NCBI RefSeq assembly: GCF_023101765.2
Contig: NC_064215.1
Location: forward strand, 10,416,001-10,480,000
Direction of reading: 5' to 3'
DNA length: 64,000 nucleotides
From: Spodoptera frugiperda
Taxonomy: Eukaryota; Arthropoda; Insecta; Lepidoptera; Noctuidae
This document shows, one piece after another, positions 35,055-48,800 of this stretch (position 1 is the stretch's first letter; each line of letters opens with the position of its first letter). Position numbers and translations under genes: made by a program. A model generated the notes under the pieces. It had not been told where the DNA came from. It saw nothing but the letters and a program-made list of their open reading frames with translations, and did not search any database.

Positions 35055-36088
35055 TCATAAAGTGTCTGCAATGTGTAGCCCTGTGTAAATTATAATCCAA
35101 GTTACCTGTAACAATGGAACATACAAATATTATTTATTTATATTTATGTAGAATGCCACTTGAATACTGAAAATGCCAGCAAATTAAATGAGTAAAATCT
35201 TTAACTTTTGATTAATTATTAATAGTTGTCTTAATTGCGAAATTACAAGATAGTAGGTAGTGATTGATATAATTATTTAAAGATAGTTTCTTGTGGTTTT
35301 TCTGCATAATGCAATAAGCAAAATATTTAATGGGAGTAATAATATGTCGGACAGCAGGAGGTAAATAAATATGGATGATGTAGGTTAAACACATACATCC
35401 CTAGATAAAACAGGTGTGATATGATATCAAGAACAGTAAAATTCTACTATCACTGCATAAAACAATAATTCTAAAACAAACACAAGATAAAACAACACAC
35501 TATTTACTTGTAACTTACCAAAAATCCAGCGAATGAAGTCATGAAACCTTCCTTAGTTATTTCCCATAAACCACCGTATTCTTCTTCATCAATATTTTGG
35601 AAATTGTTAACGTAAAAGTAAATTACTGCTGCATTTACTAGGACAAACCTGAAACAGCAAATCACAACATTGAAACCAGTGTATGTCATAAAAAAAATGG
35701 AAAAAATTCAAGAGAACTTTAGTGCTATGTAGTGTAATCTTTTCGAATATCTATCAAGTCAAATTAGGTAACGTAATATAGGAATCCTTACAGTAATAAA
35801 CCAACGAAGCCTTTCATTGGCAGTAGGCCCCAAAACAGACCCAAAATAATGCCCATAGCTTGACGCATCCAGTAGATAACGTCTAGGAACTCTTCCTGAA
35901 AATCACCGAAACATATAATTGATTAATAAATCAGATTTTTATTAACAAAATTTGAGCGAAGTCTCGTGATTTCCGAGTCTAACCTTGTCCGGCCATTCAG
36001 CGTTCGCAACTAACGCTCGCTTCCATGCTGAATCCTGTAGTTTAACCTTATTGCTTCCGTCTGCAACCTGCTTGCTTTTGCTCGCCAT
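35055..36088 (-). CDS. RAB5IF: RAB5IF / respirasome assembly factor family small membrane protein
   Basis: Four exons: 36088-35984, 35895-35792, 35648-35519, 35105-35055. They give 129 residues, the usual length of the family (human RAB5IF, alias C20orf24). Family knowledge: it has been described as a Rab5 interactor, as a respiratory supercomplex factor and as part of ER membrane insertion machinery. Visible signatures are EEFLDVIYWMRQ, the hydrophobic segment GIILGLFWGLLPMKGFVG, a second segment FVLVNAAVIYFYV, the highly conserved DEEEYGG and the WEITKEGFMTSFAGFLV block leading into the last membrane segment WIIIYTGLH. The last exon is only 17 codons including the stop, but matches the family end. 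Confidence 0.93.
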
Positions 36089-36464
36089 TTTACAACTATT
36101 TTCTTTCAAACTATTAAATTAAATTCATAGGATTTTTTGGAATCAATAAGTCATATCATGAAAACCGTACACGTCACTGTGACATTGATATTTTTGGTTG
36201 TCAAATGTCATTGAGTTTTTTATTTTGATTATGGGTACGTGGCCTTTAAGATTAGTGTTGCTGCTAACAATAAAAATACCAAAAATGGTAGAAATTACCA
36301 TCGTCGTTTTTATTCTCGAGTATATATCAGATAAACAATGTAAACAAATGTATCTGATACTCTGCCGTAATGTGAATCTTCCTTAGTGAAATCAATGTCA
36401 CATGGTCATTTAATTAATCGAACCAGGAAATTAATTAAACAAACAAGGAATATAAAAAAAACAA

Positions 36465-36470
36465 TTTATT
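36465..36470 (-). terminator. Candidate polyadenylation signal for MCMBP
   Basis: AATAAA on the minus strand, 33 bases past the MCMBP stop codon. This implies a very short 3'UTR. Confidence 0.55.
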
Positions 36471-36502
36471 AAAAAATGCATTGATTGGTAAAATAAGTAG
36501 AC

Positions 36503-39500
36503 TTATAAAGTAGGAGCAACCCTATTCTTTATTCTTTGAAGTCGTTCAGCCTCCATATTTTTGGTAATGTCCCAGCATTCCTTGTTGAGGGTATCCAGCC
36601 CTCGGGAGAGACTGACCAGCCGCGCTAATACCAGCAGTCTGTGTAAATCGTCTGCCGTAACTGGGTTATCTGAATCCGATTGGCTTCTCATTTCTATGAA
36701 ATCATCTTCCACAAACTGAAACAAAAAGAAAATGTGTAAATACTATTGGTTGAATGTTTTGCTTTTATCATAAATGTTTGGTGAATTATAATTCGGAACA
36801 AAAATCTAGTCTAATTTTTCGGTTCGATACTTGTCATTTATTCGATACGTGAAACATTAGATAGCGGACGAAAAGCGCGAGAATGGCTTATATTTAAAAT
36901 ATTTATTATATTTTCAAATAATATCTCACCTGCAAATCTTCACTAATAGTATACTTGACAAGCTTAAGACTAGTTAGGTACTTCCTAATGACGTTCATAA
37001 TGTCTTCCTTCAAATAATAAGTAGCTGCTTCGACAATAGCGTCGAAGATTTTTAACGAAGCTTCTTCAGGGCGCAGCGGGAGATGGTAGTCACTCTGAAA
37101 GACATTTTAAAGCTAAGTTCACTATATACAACATTGATCAATTATCTTCAATGTCAAAGGAGGCACTTAAGAATGTTATAACAGTATAAACTAATTAAAG
37201 CCTATAGCTTGGTAAAAATTTACTAAAATCACAGTTCACTCACGTCGATTAATCTAGAACAACTCTACTATATATTTGCGTGCGCAGACGCGGAGATGTC
37301 GCGCAGCCAACTGATATAATCTTCGTGAGTAAACCGAGATTTTTAGTATATCTCACGATAGTTATTACAAAAATATGATAAGACATTAAAATTACAAAAA
37401 AGTTACCTATTCAATAATTTCGTGTTACAATCATTATTTACATTTAAGTGATTAATTACTTACTGGTAACAAAGATTTTCCTTCAGACAGTATAAGCACA
37501 GACACATCAGATTCAAAGTCCATTTTATAATACTTGAAGTCGTATTCCACTTTCTGTGTCATGATCATGTTGCCTAGTGCAGCAATATTGTTCACTCCAG
37601 TCGCGTCTAGTCGCCCCTGTTCCATTTTAGTCTCATCTAATACAAGGTGGGTGTCTTTACTGAGCTGTAGCACTCCACTTGTAAGGCGGTTGCATTCATA
37701 GTCTTTTCTGTTGAAATTAGAAATGATTTTCGTTAACAATTATATTAGTACAAATATTAGTAAAAAAGAACAAAAAATATTAATACATCTAATAACCCAC
37801 TTTGGAGCGATAATATAGATGTCATATAATAATACATAATTTATGTAATATATATTACATAACTAGTGAAACAGTACATCACAAGAGTAATAAACAATTA
37901 AAATTACTGATAATAAGACTATTTTCGTAACAGATATAGGTGCTATAATAATAAGTAATTTACACACAGATTTCTCAGTGCTAATAATCCTTTTTGAAAA
38001 ACAATAGACTATAAATCTTATCTGTCATCATAAAGATTCAAATTCAATCATGTTCAACTAAAATTAAAATATAATCCAATGACTTTTCTCGCCTTGGGCG
38101 AGGCGAAAGAGAGTGTCTAACTCTCACTGACTAAAAACCACCCCATTTCTACTCCTGCTTTTCGAGCCAGAGCCCCGGTAAACCCGCTAGGTAGTGCGCA
38201 GCTCTGGATAAAAGTAAATTAACTTACTTTGGTAGTAAACTGAGTGTATTCATGTTTTCAATAGTAAGTGGTAAGTAGTAGCTCTTCGTGACAAATTGCT
38301 TGATAATCTCATACAACTGTTTGGCATAGTTAGGGTACTTCTGTATAGGCAGGTTTGATAGGTTGAGGCAGAACTGGCCGAGAGATAGTGTTTCTTGTCG
38401 CAAATATCTGGAATAAAAGATTAGACATAATATAAGTGAGTTCTTCAGTCAAATAATGTTGGTATTTGCCATTTTAAATGGTTAGACAAATTAATGTAAG
38501 CAGAACTGTTTTCCTTTTTGGTTGAGAAACATAACACATGATCATTGTGCTAATTTGTACATAGTAGTCTATGGGCAACTTAATCAGCCATTAATAAAAT
38601 AATGTAAAGACAGATGACTGTTAATTTAACGAAAGATGTATGTAAGATTCGTAGCACATTCACGTTCTATTGTCCCTGCCTACCCCTATGGGAGACAGGC
38701 ATGAGGTTATGTATGTATATTAATACTTACATACAAGATATAAGATGACATATTAAATACTCAGCAGCCAGTTTGTCTCCCAGTAACAGTTCTGTGAGAG
38801 CCTTCAGCAAATGTTCGCGCGCCGAGTTTGCTTCTTTTAATACTGATTCTGAAATAAATGGAAAATATTATTGAAGTAGATAAATGGAGGGATATACATA
38901 CAAAGCCGACTTAAGAATAAACTGAACAACAATTATCTTTGGAGTACTGAATAAGAAAAATTAATTATAAATTTTTTTAGTGTACATATGAGTGAAGTGT
39001 AAAAAAAAATTAATAGGGAAAAATTTGAAAAAAGACCTTATGTTGCAAGTAACTTAGTTCATTAAGTTTTGCCCTTAAGATGACCCACTGACCAGTATAA
39101 GGGTAAAATGATGAGGATTATCTCTTCTAATTCTATTTATAAGTAAGTTTACCTTGATCAAAACTCTCAACCAAAGGGTTGCAATGATCCAACTTCTTCA
39201 CATACACTGCATGAAGCCGTGGTACTAAGCTTGGTGGAGGGTTGTGAGTGATAGTTTCCACCTCAGACTCCGTCTCAGGATCCAACAGAGGGTCCTTCTC
39301 TGGTTGGAACTCCCCTGATAATGCTGGGTCTACTGACAAGAAGCCTACTACTTCTATCATCTCATTCAGTTTCACATTTTCACTGTCATCATAGATCTGA
39401 AATAAAAATATGTGTATTTTTAATTTTGTGTATGAAAATTAATTAGGTATATCATGGTTATTGAAATGTTAATGTTTTGAGTAATCATTTAAGCACAAAA

Positions 39501-40566
39501 AGGTTTATAATTTAATTAGTTAGATGATAAATAAGATTAATCTATGCCAAATGAAAGATTTGTTTAATGCAGCTCTGGTCACATATTTAGGAAAAAAATA
39601 CATGGTACTGATGAGCACACTATTCTCTGAATTATAGTTAAGTAATTGATGTTATAAGCATAATTACAAGCAATATGTACTACAAATGGTATATCTTACT
39701 TACTTAATAATAAATACATAATCATACCTTAACAATACAAGACTTGCTGGGCATATCAGGTAGAGGGAAGTTTAACAAATGCTCCCTAGACAGTACGCTA
39801 CCCGTATTATTCTCCGTTTCACTTATCTTCGGTTCCTTATTGGTAACGGTCTCATCAACCACTTCCATAGCATCAGAATCTTCCTCCGTCTCATCGTGAC
39901 TTCGTTTCAACTTCGTACCAGCGTTACTCAAGCGTTTTGATGTGTTTGGTTGTTGTTCCAAATGTTTTAAATGGTTTTGTCTGTCTTCCAACTGCTGTGC
40001 CCAGTCGTTCAGGCCAGGCATTGACACCACAACCATAGTTTGTCGTTGTGAGCTTCTGAGATTCTCTGTGTAGTTGATTTTTTCATTTTCCTGTGTAGTG
40101 TGAAGGTTTTAATAAGAGGTAGATAGTCTTATAAGAAATAAGTAGATAATGTATTGGTTTTCCAGCTGGAACTGTTTTTGATACTTACCAAAATATGAGC
40201 TGTATCCCTGTACTTGCCACTTTTACTTTTAGTAACATTGGTGACTGTGTTAAACACTTCAAACTGTTCGAAGTAAAACTCAGGATTGTGCATATCCTGT
40301 ACCATCCCTCGGAAACGAACCAAAGTGCCATCAGGTAGGTTGTGTGAAGCATTAGAATTGATCAGTGGAATCTTGAAAGAACAATGTAAGGTTAATTAAA
40401 GGTCAAAAGATTTACGACAGATTTTTTCAATTAAATTGTGTTATACTCTCAAAAATTATACCTGGAACCAGTTAGGCAGTTTTAACAGTTTCTCTTTCCA
40501 TGCTTCTTCGTTTGCCATCCACAAATCGGGAGTAACAGTTTCAAAATCAGTCATTAGATCGTGCAT
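36503..40566 (-). CDS. MCMBP: Mini-chromosome maintenance complex-binding protein
   Basis: MCMBP binds MCM2-7 subunits in the nucleus and supports MCM assembly and unloading, hence sister-chromatid cohesion. Nine exons: 40566-40462, 40371-40189, 40090-39728, 39396-39153, 38848-38731, 38407-38228, 37707-37464, 37094-36930, 36715-36503. All phases close, giving 604 residues (human about 642). Conserved blocks are LVRFRGMVQDMHNPEFY, GKYRDTAHIL, SCIVKIYDD, GFLSVDPAL, PPPSLVPRLHA, LGDKLAAEYLICHLIS, LTIENMNTLSLLP, KDYECNRLTSGVLQL, YDFKYYKM, EGKSLLP and VEDDFIEMR with TADDLHRLLVLAR. The acidic EETEEDSDAME-like linker is probably disordered. The start is uncertain by a few residues. A splice acceptor-like TCTCTAG lies just upstream, so a 5'UTR exon may precede. 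Confidence 0.95.
38088..38215 (+). repeat. Dispersed repeat D in MCMBP intron 6
   Basis: It contains TCGCCTTGGGCGAGGCGAAA, the ACTGACTAAAAACCACCCCA block and GAGCCCCGGTAAACCCGC. It ends 13 bases before the exon 6 donor. Confidence 0.65.
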
Positions 40567-41082
40567 TTTAGGACCTAGAGAAAATTAAGTTTCTTATGAA
40601 AAATATTTTATTTATATTTTTATAGATTCTGCTGGTGGATTGTGTTCGAATATCTATTTTAAACGAATAAATTCAGCCAAAACGTTTATTTTTGTTAACA
40701 CACACTTCGGCTAAACAAGTTTTAGTTTTAGCCGATTTGACAGCGCGCGAAATAGATAGACAAATAGATTGAATGAAATGATGTTTAGAGTTGGGTCGTT
40801 CTTCTGTTACAATCTATAGTCTACACTCAATATTCTCAAGTCAATAGTCTATGTTAGAAGTTTTTCTTTTAGTCTATGTTTATATTGTTTATGGTAGTAG
40901 ATGTAGCATCGTTTTGTGGCGGCGTCGGTGAATTATTTTTGACTTTGTACCCATTTCGCTGTTACTTTATTTAAAAGCAAGCTAAAGTGCTGATTTTAAC
41001 CTCTTGCGGTTAATAATCCCGAAAATTCAAGTGGTCTAAACACAGGCCCTGCAATCATTAGGACTTGGTACAAACTTTCATT
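40567..41082. promoter_or_regulatory. Presumed shared promoter of MCMBP and snf
   Basis: 516 bases separate two divergent start codons. A 5'UTR exon of MCMBP and the snf 5'UTR must lie here. Bidirectionality is inferred from arrangement. Confidence 0.4.
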
Positions 41083-42146
41083 ATGAGTAAGTATTTTATT
41101 CCTTATACAATTAATAGAGGCATGTTATTTGATTATTTCGGTACATAAAATGTGATAGTATAGTAATTGCTTTCATTATTAATATTTTGTGTCGTAATGG
41201 TTTCTTATACATAAAGTAGAAATTAGTACGAGTCGACATAACCTCAAAAATATTAGCGGCAGCGTCCTACTAAACACAACTTTTTAATGTAATTATTTTC
41301 TTGTTTCAGCAATGGATATCCGACCTAACCACACGATTTACATCAACAACCTCAATGAGAAAATTAAAAAAGAAGAATTAAAAAAGTCTTTGTATGCCAT
41401 ATTCTCTCAATTCGGCCAGATTTTGGACATTGTCGCTTTAAAAACATTAAAGATGAGAGGGCAAGCTTTCGTTATTTTTAAGGAAATATCAAGCGCCACA
41501 GTAGCTTTAAGAAGTATGCAAGGATTCCCATTTTATGACAAACCTATGGTATGTATTTTAATGATCTCTAAACATGTATGTAATCCAATAAAATGTGTTT
41601 CATAATCTAAAAGTAACATTTACTTTTTCAGAGAATACAATACTCAAAAACGGACAGTGATGTCATAGCTAAAATTAAAGGAACCTTCCAAGAAAGACCG
41701 AAGAGACCTAAAATGCCTAAGGGTCTTGATGAAAACAGGAAGAAGAAGAACAAGGACCCCAACCGTGCTGGCATGCATATGGGACAAGGAGGCATGCTCA
41801 ACAATGTCAATGCTGAACAGCCTCCTAACCAGATCCTGTTCTTGACCAATCTACCTGATGAGACCTCAGAAATGATGTTATCTATGTTGTTCAACCAGTT
41901 AGTACAATTTCTGAATAAGACATTAGTTTTACTTGCTCAAGTTGTGCCATAAAATTATTTTTAACAATTCATTATACTTTTTACAGGTTCCCTGGCTTCA
42001 AAGAAGTTCGTCTTGTGCCAAACAGGCATGATATTGCTTTTGTTGAATTTGCAAATGAAATGCAATCTGCTGCAGCCAAGGAAGCTCTCCAAGGATTCAA
42101 GATCACACCTACTCATGCAATGAAAATTACCTTCGCTAAGAAATAA
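41083..42146 (+). CDS. snf: U1A/U2B''-type spliceosomal RNA-binding protein (sans fille)
   Basis: In insects a single protein serves both U1 snRNP (U1A) and U2 snRNP (U2B''). Exons: 41083-41086, 41310-41548, 41632-41897, 41987-42146, giving 222 residues. RRM1 starts with NHTIYINNLNEKIKKEELK (RNP2 is IYINNL). RNP1 is RGQAFVIF, and QGFPFYDKPM closes the domain. A basic, Met/Gly-containing linker (residues about 105-145) is followed by RRM2 with QILFLTNLP, HDIAFVEF and LQGFKITPTHAMKITFAKK at the end, as in Drosophila snf. The first coding exon supplies only ATG plus one base. If that exon is not used, the in-frame ATG at 41312 is two codons downstream, so the protein is nearly unchanged. Confidence 0.97.
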
Positions 42147-42184
42147 TTTAAATGTACAATGTACCAAATTGTTTATATTTAGTC

Positions 42185-42190
42185 AATAAA
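42185..42190 (+). terminator. Polyadenylation signal of snf
   Basis: AATAAA within AATAAATAAAG, about 40 bases after the stop codon, followed by a T/G-rich stretch. Confidence 0.65.
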
Positions 42191-42848
42191 TAAAGTTTAA
42201 GTATTTGAGAACTGTTTCGAGCATTGCACTTAGCCTGAACAGCTCTCTTCGGCTGTGATATATTTTTAAGATTCCACTTTGAGTTTTACTTTCAAAGTAA
42301 AGAATTCCTGCCCTAGAAGTCTAGTCTGTCTAATGGAGTGTTTACTTCACTTTTGTGATTACATCATATTTTGTTACAAATAATGAGTAACATAGTTTAA
42401 TTCTGTATAGTTGTCACCTTACCGTAATCACATTTAAGTCCATAAAGATTTGGAGAGTCTAAACCTAAATCTCAAGAAAATTACTAATTTACAAAAACTA
42501 CCATATATAGAAGAAATTTTGCTACGTAGTCTGGCAACTTCTATCAGATATAATACGTCAAAATTAAATTTTAAGGTATAACCGCTAAAAAGAGATAGAC
42601 ATATACGCTTTGGTCATGTATGAAAGAGATAGTTATATTATTTGCGTCAATTAATTTTCTCCGTATTATTTTATATTTTTGGTGATTGCGAAACTGTCAA
42701 ACGGGTCGCAGATGAGATGATTTCATTTATTTTTCTTTGAAATATTTATTGTTTTTAAGTTTATTTCTTATTTTAGCGAAGTGCCTTTGAAATACCTAAG
42801 GGTTTATATATAAATAAGTTGTGTTGTTAGTGTTTTTGGTGTTAAAAC

Positions 42849-45800
42849 ATGGAAGATATATTTCAATGGTGTAGGGAAGGAAATGCACTGCAGGTGCGAG
42901 TTTGGCTCGATGATACGGAACATGATATGAATCAGGGGTAAGTAGACTATATCCTCGATGTATTTCTTAAATGATACTCCATATGGATCGTCTAGTTCTT
43001 CCGTATATGGTGTTGAGTGAACACGCCCACTGTGTAGTCATGGCCTAGTACTATGCGTCAGATGTGTACAAAAATAATAATAGTCTGTGGTTATGAGATC
43101 AGGTATTCGACCTTCGTAGTGCATTAATTAATTAATTATTAAAAAAATAAGCTTACAGTTCATAAGTGGGTCATAACTTCCTGAAAAGTTTTGTCTGAGA
43201 ATAGAACTGATCTTATTAGAAATAGAATACAAACTATAGTTGTATTATGTGGGTTTTACCTTTTCCTGTTGATTTGATTTCCATGTATTAAGACATAGTT
43301 TCCTTATTTAAATTCAGGAAATAATAAAACATAAAAAATCCAATTGTTTCCATTGGCATCAGATTCATGAAAAATATGAATTTATTTGTATTACATATTT
43401 GACTCAAAATAATTATTATGTTTTCTATAACAATTTTTGTTAAAATTGGCCTGACTACAGATTGTTTCCTTTTATTTATTTTTTAATATTGTAGTACTTA
43501 GAAAGTGGTTACCCTTCGTACGCTTTTTACATTTTATTTTTTTAAATTATGATTAATAATCGAATTTATCTAGTTTATAGACCTAAGTATAACAAATATA
43601 TTGTAGTTTGTTACCAAAAAGTCCGACACTATTATGTCAAAAGGTTATAGAGTTATAGTCATTTTTCTACGATAAGATATTTGTACGAACGTGCCCCACG
43701 TACGGGGTACGTTCGTACAGTAGGTGGGGTACTTTCATACGCATGGGGTAGATTCATACAGGGTAATTAAAAAGCCTATTAAAGTCGTTAAATTTTTATT
43801 AATCATTATAAAAATATGTATTTCTCAAAGAACTAACTTAAAAAGAACTAAATATATTTGACTTGACTCATAGTCGATAAATCTTTCTTTACAAAAATAA
43901 CAAAACATTAAATCATTCATCCTTAGTTTACTTATTGATAATTCTAAGTTTACAATCAGTCTAAATGAGATCTTTACAATCACTTTAATTATTAATAATT
44001 AATAATTATTACTTTAATATCTATATTTATTTAAAATTCTCTAAATTTACATTTTTAAATACTACACATACAAAATAAAATAATATTTAAAAATATAAAA
44101 ATAGGAGCCGACCAGTAGCGGGAGCATGGTCCAAGCCACCGGTGGTTAGGGCTCCAGAGACAGAAACCTCCTCACAATACGTGCTGTTTCAAGGAGCACT
44201 GCCTTCTGCATCAAGCCTTTGATCCTTCCGCCCGACGCCATCCTTCTAAAATGGTTATCAAGGCTGTTGGGTATTAGTCCGTTGACCGACACGACTATCG
44301 GCACAATGATAGCCGAATCCACATTCCACATGTCGACAATCTCGCGAACCAAGTCAAGATATCATTTCAGCTTTCACGAGGTTCTCGTCATGAGGGATGG
44401 TGATATCGATTATCATCGTGCGGCGCGCTTGTCGGTCTATCACCACTATATTAGGTTTATTGGCTACAATAGTCCTGTCAGTGATGATAGATCGATCCCA
44501 GTACAACGTCATATGGCCGTTTTCGAGAACTGGATCGGGCACATACTTGTAGTATGGAACCTCAAACTCAACAAGTTGGTAGTGCAAAGCAAGTTACTGG
44601 TGGATAATCTTGGCCACCTGATTATGTCTATGCAAATATTCACCATTAGCCAAACGACCACAACCAGAAATTATATGTCTTACGGATTCACCAGGACTAT
44701 GACATGCCCGACATATGTCAACAGTCCCATCCTTAATAATATATTTCCGGTAGTTATTCGTAAGGATAACTTCGTCCATAATTGCATAGACAAATCCTTC
44801 AGTTTCTCCAAAGAGATTACTGAATCGTAGCCAAGATACGGACGCCAGAAAATCTACACTGGGTCCATGAAGGGCCCGGAAGAAGCGTCCGTGGTGCTCC
44901 TTGGTATGCCATACCTCCTCCTCATTACGTCGTCAACTGCTAATTTTATGGACTCCTCATCCACGTCTTGAGTACGCGTGCCCTTTTTTTATATTTTCGC
45001 ACCATGATTCTGCAATAAAATATTAATTGTAAGGCTTATTTAATTAACATATTTCATTTTGTTAGAAGAACAATACTTTATAAAAGGAAAGACATGTTAT
45101 TGTGCTTTTTGCCTGGTATTTTAAAAGTTTACTATATTTTATTTCATAAAAACCTAATTATGATATTGTGGTGGTTAATAAAATCTAAAGGGGAGCGTTC
45201 GTACGCGTACGAATGTGCCCCCTGTTTGGCTGTACGAAAGCACCCCATACCTTGCACAAAATTAAAGTACAACTTTATACAAAATCTAATTTAGTTTTGA
45301 GAAATATAACAATTAAAGCTCAAAATAAACAATATTAACATTAATTAATCATCACCATATTGTCAAAAACATAACAATTCTACTTACAAATGCGAATTAC
45401 ACCTAAGGAAAAAATTTACTCACCGCCCGCGAAAACACGTTACGTCTTGTCAGCCGATACACCGTGATGCGGCTGCCGCTCTACTCCGCTAACAATATGG
45501 TGGCCGGTATGTCTAGGCACACAAGCAAAGGCGTGTTTGTGTGCCTTTTAGTTTTTCTGATATACCCACTGTACGAATGTGCCCCACGTACGAATGGTGA
45601 CCACTTTCCCATACTTGTTACTTTTCTTATTAGTTGTTTTGTAGTTACCAGTAGTAGTAATAAAATGTTCGGTAATAACATGATAGGAAACTTTATGACT
45701 AGATATGGTTTGGCACGGTTTCACCTGCTCTGCTCAGCTCTTAGTTATTGTAGCATGATGTTATACAGCCTATAATCCTCCTCAACAAATGAATTCCCCA

Positions 45801-48800
45801 ACTCAAAAAGAATTTTGCTAATCAGACCAGTAGTTCCCGGAGTTTAGCATGTCCAAATAAACAAACAAATTCTTCAGCTTTATATATTGCTGCACTGTTT
45901 CACCTGCATAAACAAAAGAAAAATGTAGCCTTTACCAATCTAACCTTTTTATCTTGAGATCAAAAACTAGTCCATAAAAATGCTCTATTGTAACATGAAA
46001 GAAAGATAAATAAACACAGACACTTTATTGTTAGTAGTAGTTTATTGTTAGTATGAAATATGTCAAACTTACACTAAGTACATACATAAAAAAATAAAGT
46101 TATAGTACTAGTTATAGACTTCCCCTGCGATAAAAGTATCCTATCACCTAAGTCAGCTCACACCTTGTCTGTATACCGAATTTCATCAAAATCTGTTCAG
46201 TAGTTTCCACATGATGGATGAACAAACTCTCAAACATCCAAACAAACTTTCCCATTTATAATATTAGTGAGATGTCTACACTGGGCAAATAAATAAAGAG
46301 CTTTTATTGTTTTTGTAACATAAAATCAATTTAAATCAATGAGTCTCAAGAATAAGAATTATTTTACTACAGCATAGCATCATTCATTGAGGAAAACATT
46401 AGTCACTACAAGCAAATGTAAGGAATGTAACCAATGTAGGTAATTAGTTCAACCTTAACAGCTTATAAATTGAAGCTAACTACACAACTTGTAGTATTTA
46501 TCTTCAGGAAACTGTTGAGTTGTTCATATGCAAGGAAAAGTTGTTATTAACTAAGTTAAAAAAGTACATTGATCTGAATTTCAATAACTGTACTTCAAGT
46601 CTTGTTGAAAAATGTAATCAACCAGTATTTTGCATTATTTAGATTATTTATTGTTCGAGAACATATTTACGTAATATAGATTACGTAAATGTGTTCTCTA
46701 ATAATAAAAATAACAGCGACAATTGAAAAAAAATACCTTTTCTATGCACTTTAACCTTACACACAGTTTAAACTTCATTATCTATTGGCAAGCATATACC
46801 ACTACTAGCTACTTCCGCGCGGTTTCACCCGCTCTGCTTGGCTGCTATTGGTCATAGCGTGATGTTTTATAGCCTATAGCATTCCTCGATAAATGCACTA
46901 TTCAACACAAAAATAATTATTCAAATCGGACCAGTAGTTCCGGAGATTAGCGCGTTCAAACAAACAAACTCTTCAGCTTTATAATATTAGTATAGATTAC
47001 TAGCTACTTCCGCGCGGTTTCACCCGCTCTGCTCGGTTCCTATTAATCGTAGCGTGATGTTTTATAGCCTATAGCCTTCCTCGATAAATGCACTATTCAA
47101 CACAAAAAGAATTATTCAAATCGGACCAGTAGTTCCGGAGATTAGCGCGTTCAAACAAACAAACAAACAAACAAACTCTTCAGCGTTATAATATTAGTAT
47201 AGATTATAACAATGATCTGGTCTATTCCAGAGATGATCATGGCTTCAGTCCTCTCCACTGGGCGTGCAAGGAGGGCCACATTAAGATTGTGGAGATGCTC
47301 ATCCGCCGCGGCGCGCGCATCAATGTCACCAACATGGGAGATGATACACCACTGCATCTCGCAGCCGCCCATGGGCACAGACCTATTGTGCAGCTGGTAA
47401 GTTTTTGTTTACTAACTAATAACAATGTTACCTATTATTATTTAAGTAGATTAAGTACTTTTGCGGTGCCCAAAAGGGCCCATAGTTGGGACATATTACT
47501 GTATTAAAATTATAGACCACACTGTACACTATGGATGCATTAAAGTGAAAGGAAACTAGAAGAGTAGTACAGAGTTCCACTCACTAGATATTTCCTTCCC
47601 TTGAAAACTTCTTCAGCTTGTTACTAACTCTTGTTAAGAGTAAAGTAGCTATTTTTTCTTTAGTAACAGTGTTTGATGACCAATTTTATATTGATGTTTG
47701 AAAATTGTCTGTATATGGATTAATTGACATTGAAAAATGTAGTTAATACCAAATATCAGCATTCATTACACACATAATAATATCGAAATCATAACAGAAC
47801 ATTTCGAAAATGTAAAGCACAGAAAATAATTGCCCTGTACACTATAGATGCATAAAGTGATTTGATTTACTACAAGAAAACAAAATAAATCTTAATCCTC
47901 ATTTTTCTCCACAGCTGCTACAAAACCGTGTAGATGTAAACTTCACGAACGAGCACGGCAACTCGCCCCTCCACTACGCCTGCTTCTGGGGCTACAGTGC
48001 CATCGCCGAGGACTTGCTGATGGCCGGGGCTCTCGTGTCGTTGGCCAACAAGGACGGTGACACGCCGCTGGATAAGACTAGGGGACAACTTGTGCAGAGG
48101 TAAGGATGATCAATGATCATTATGTATGTTTTAATTCAGTGGTATTAAACTTCCAAAGAATGACCTGAAGTAGTGTGTATTCTCACTACTTCGTCTAGTC
48201 TAGTCTACTAGTCGGATTTGATACTTTATTGAACCATAGTGTTTAGGCTAATTGAAAATATAAATAAAATTCTGTCTATACAATATATCTCGGTTTTTTT
48301 ACTGGGTAACCGGCTAGTAACGTGTAGTGGGATCGATTCCCGCACGAAGCAACTCTTTGTGTGATCCACAAATTGTTTCGGGTCTGGGTGTCACGTGTAT
48401 ATGAACTTGTATGTTTGTAAACGCACCCACGACACAGGAGAAAATCATAATGTGGGGCAATGTTTTATTTAAAAAAAAACTTCTACCTATATCATTGTAG
48501 TGAAAACAATGAATCAAACAATAACATTGGTTACAATTTCCTTACAGACTGCACGAGCTAGCCACCCAACAGGGACAGGATCTGAAGAAGATTCAGTTCA
48601 AGGACCAGTCCTGGCTCGGCCTGAAGACGAGGAGCAGGGACGCCACCCTCTCGCGCCACAAAGGCATCAATATCAACGAACTGTCGCTGCACACCAGGAT
48701 CGCTGTTACTCCCTCAGGTATTGTATATAAGCCACAGTAAAATGAGATTATTGGGAGTTCCCAATCACTACATAGTATAAAACAAAGTCGCTTTCTCTGT

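Noticed and set aside
44219..44830. 203-codon plus-strand frame
   Set aside because: It is the antisense of the R2-like endonuclease remnant, whose minus-strand frames carry the recognisable zinc knuckle and endonuclease blocks.
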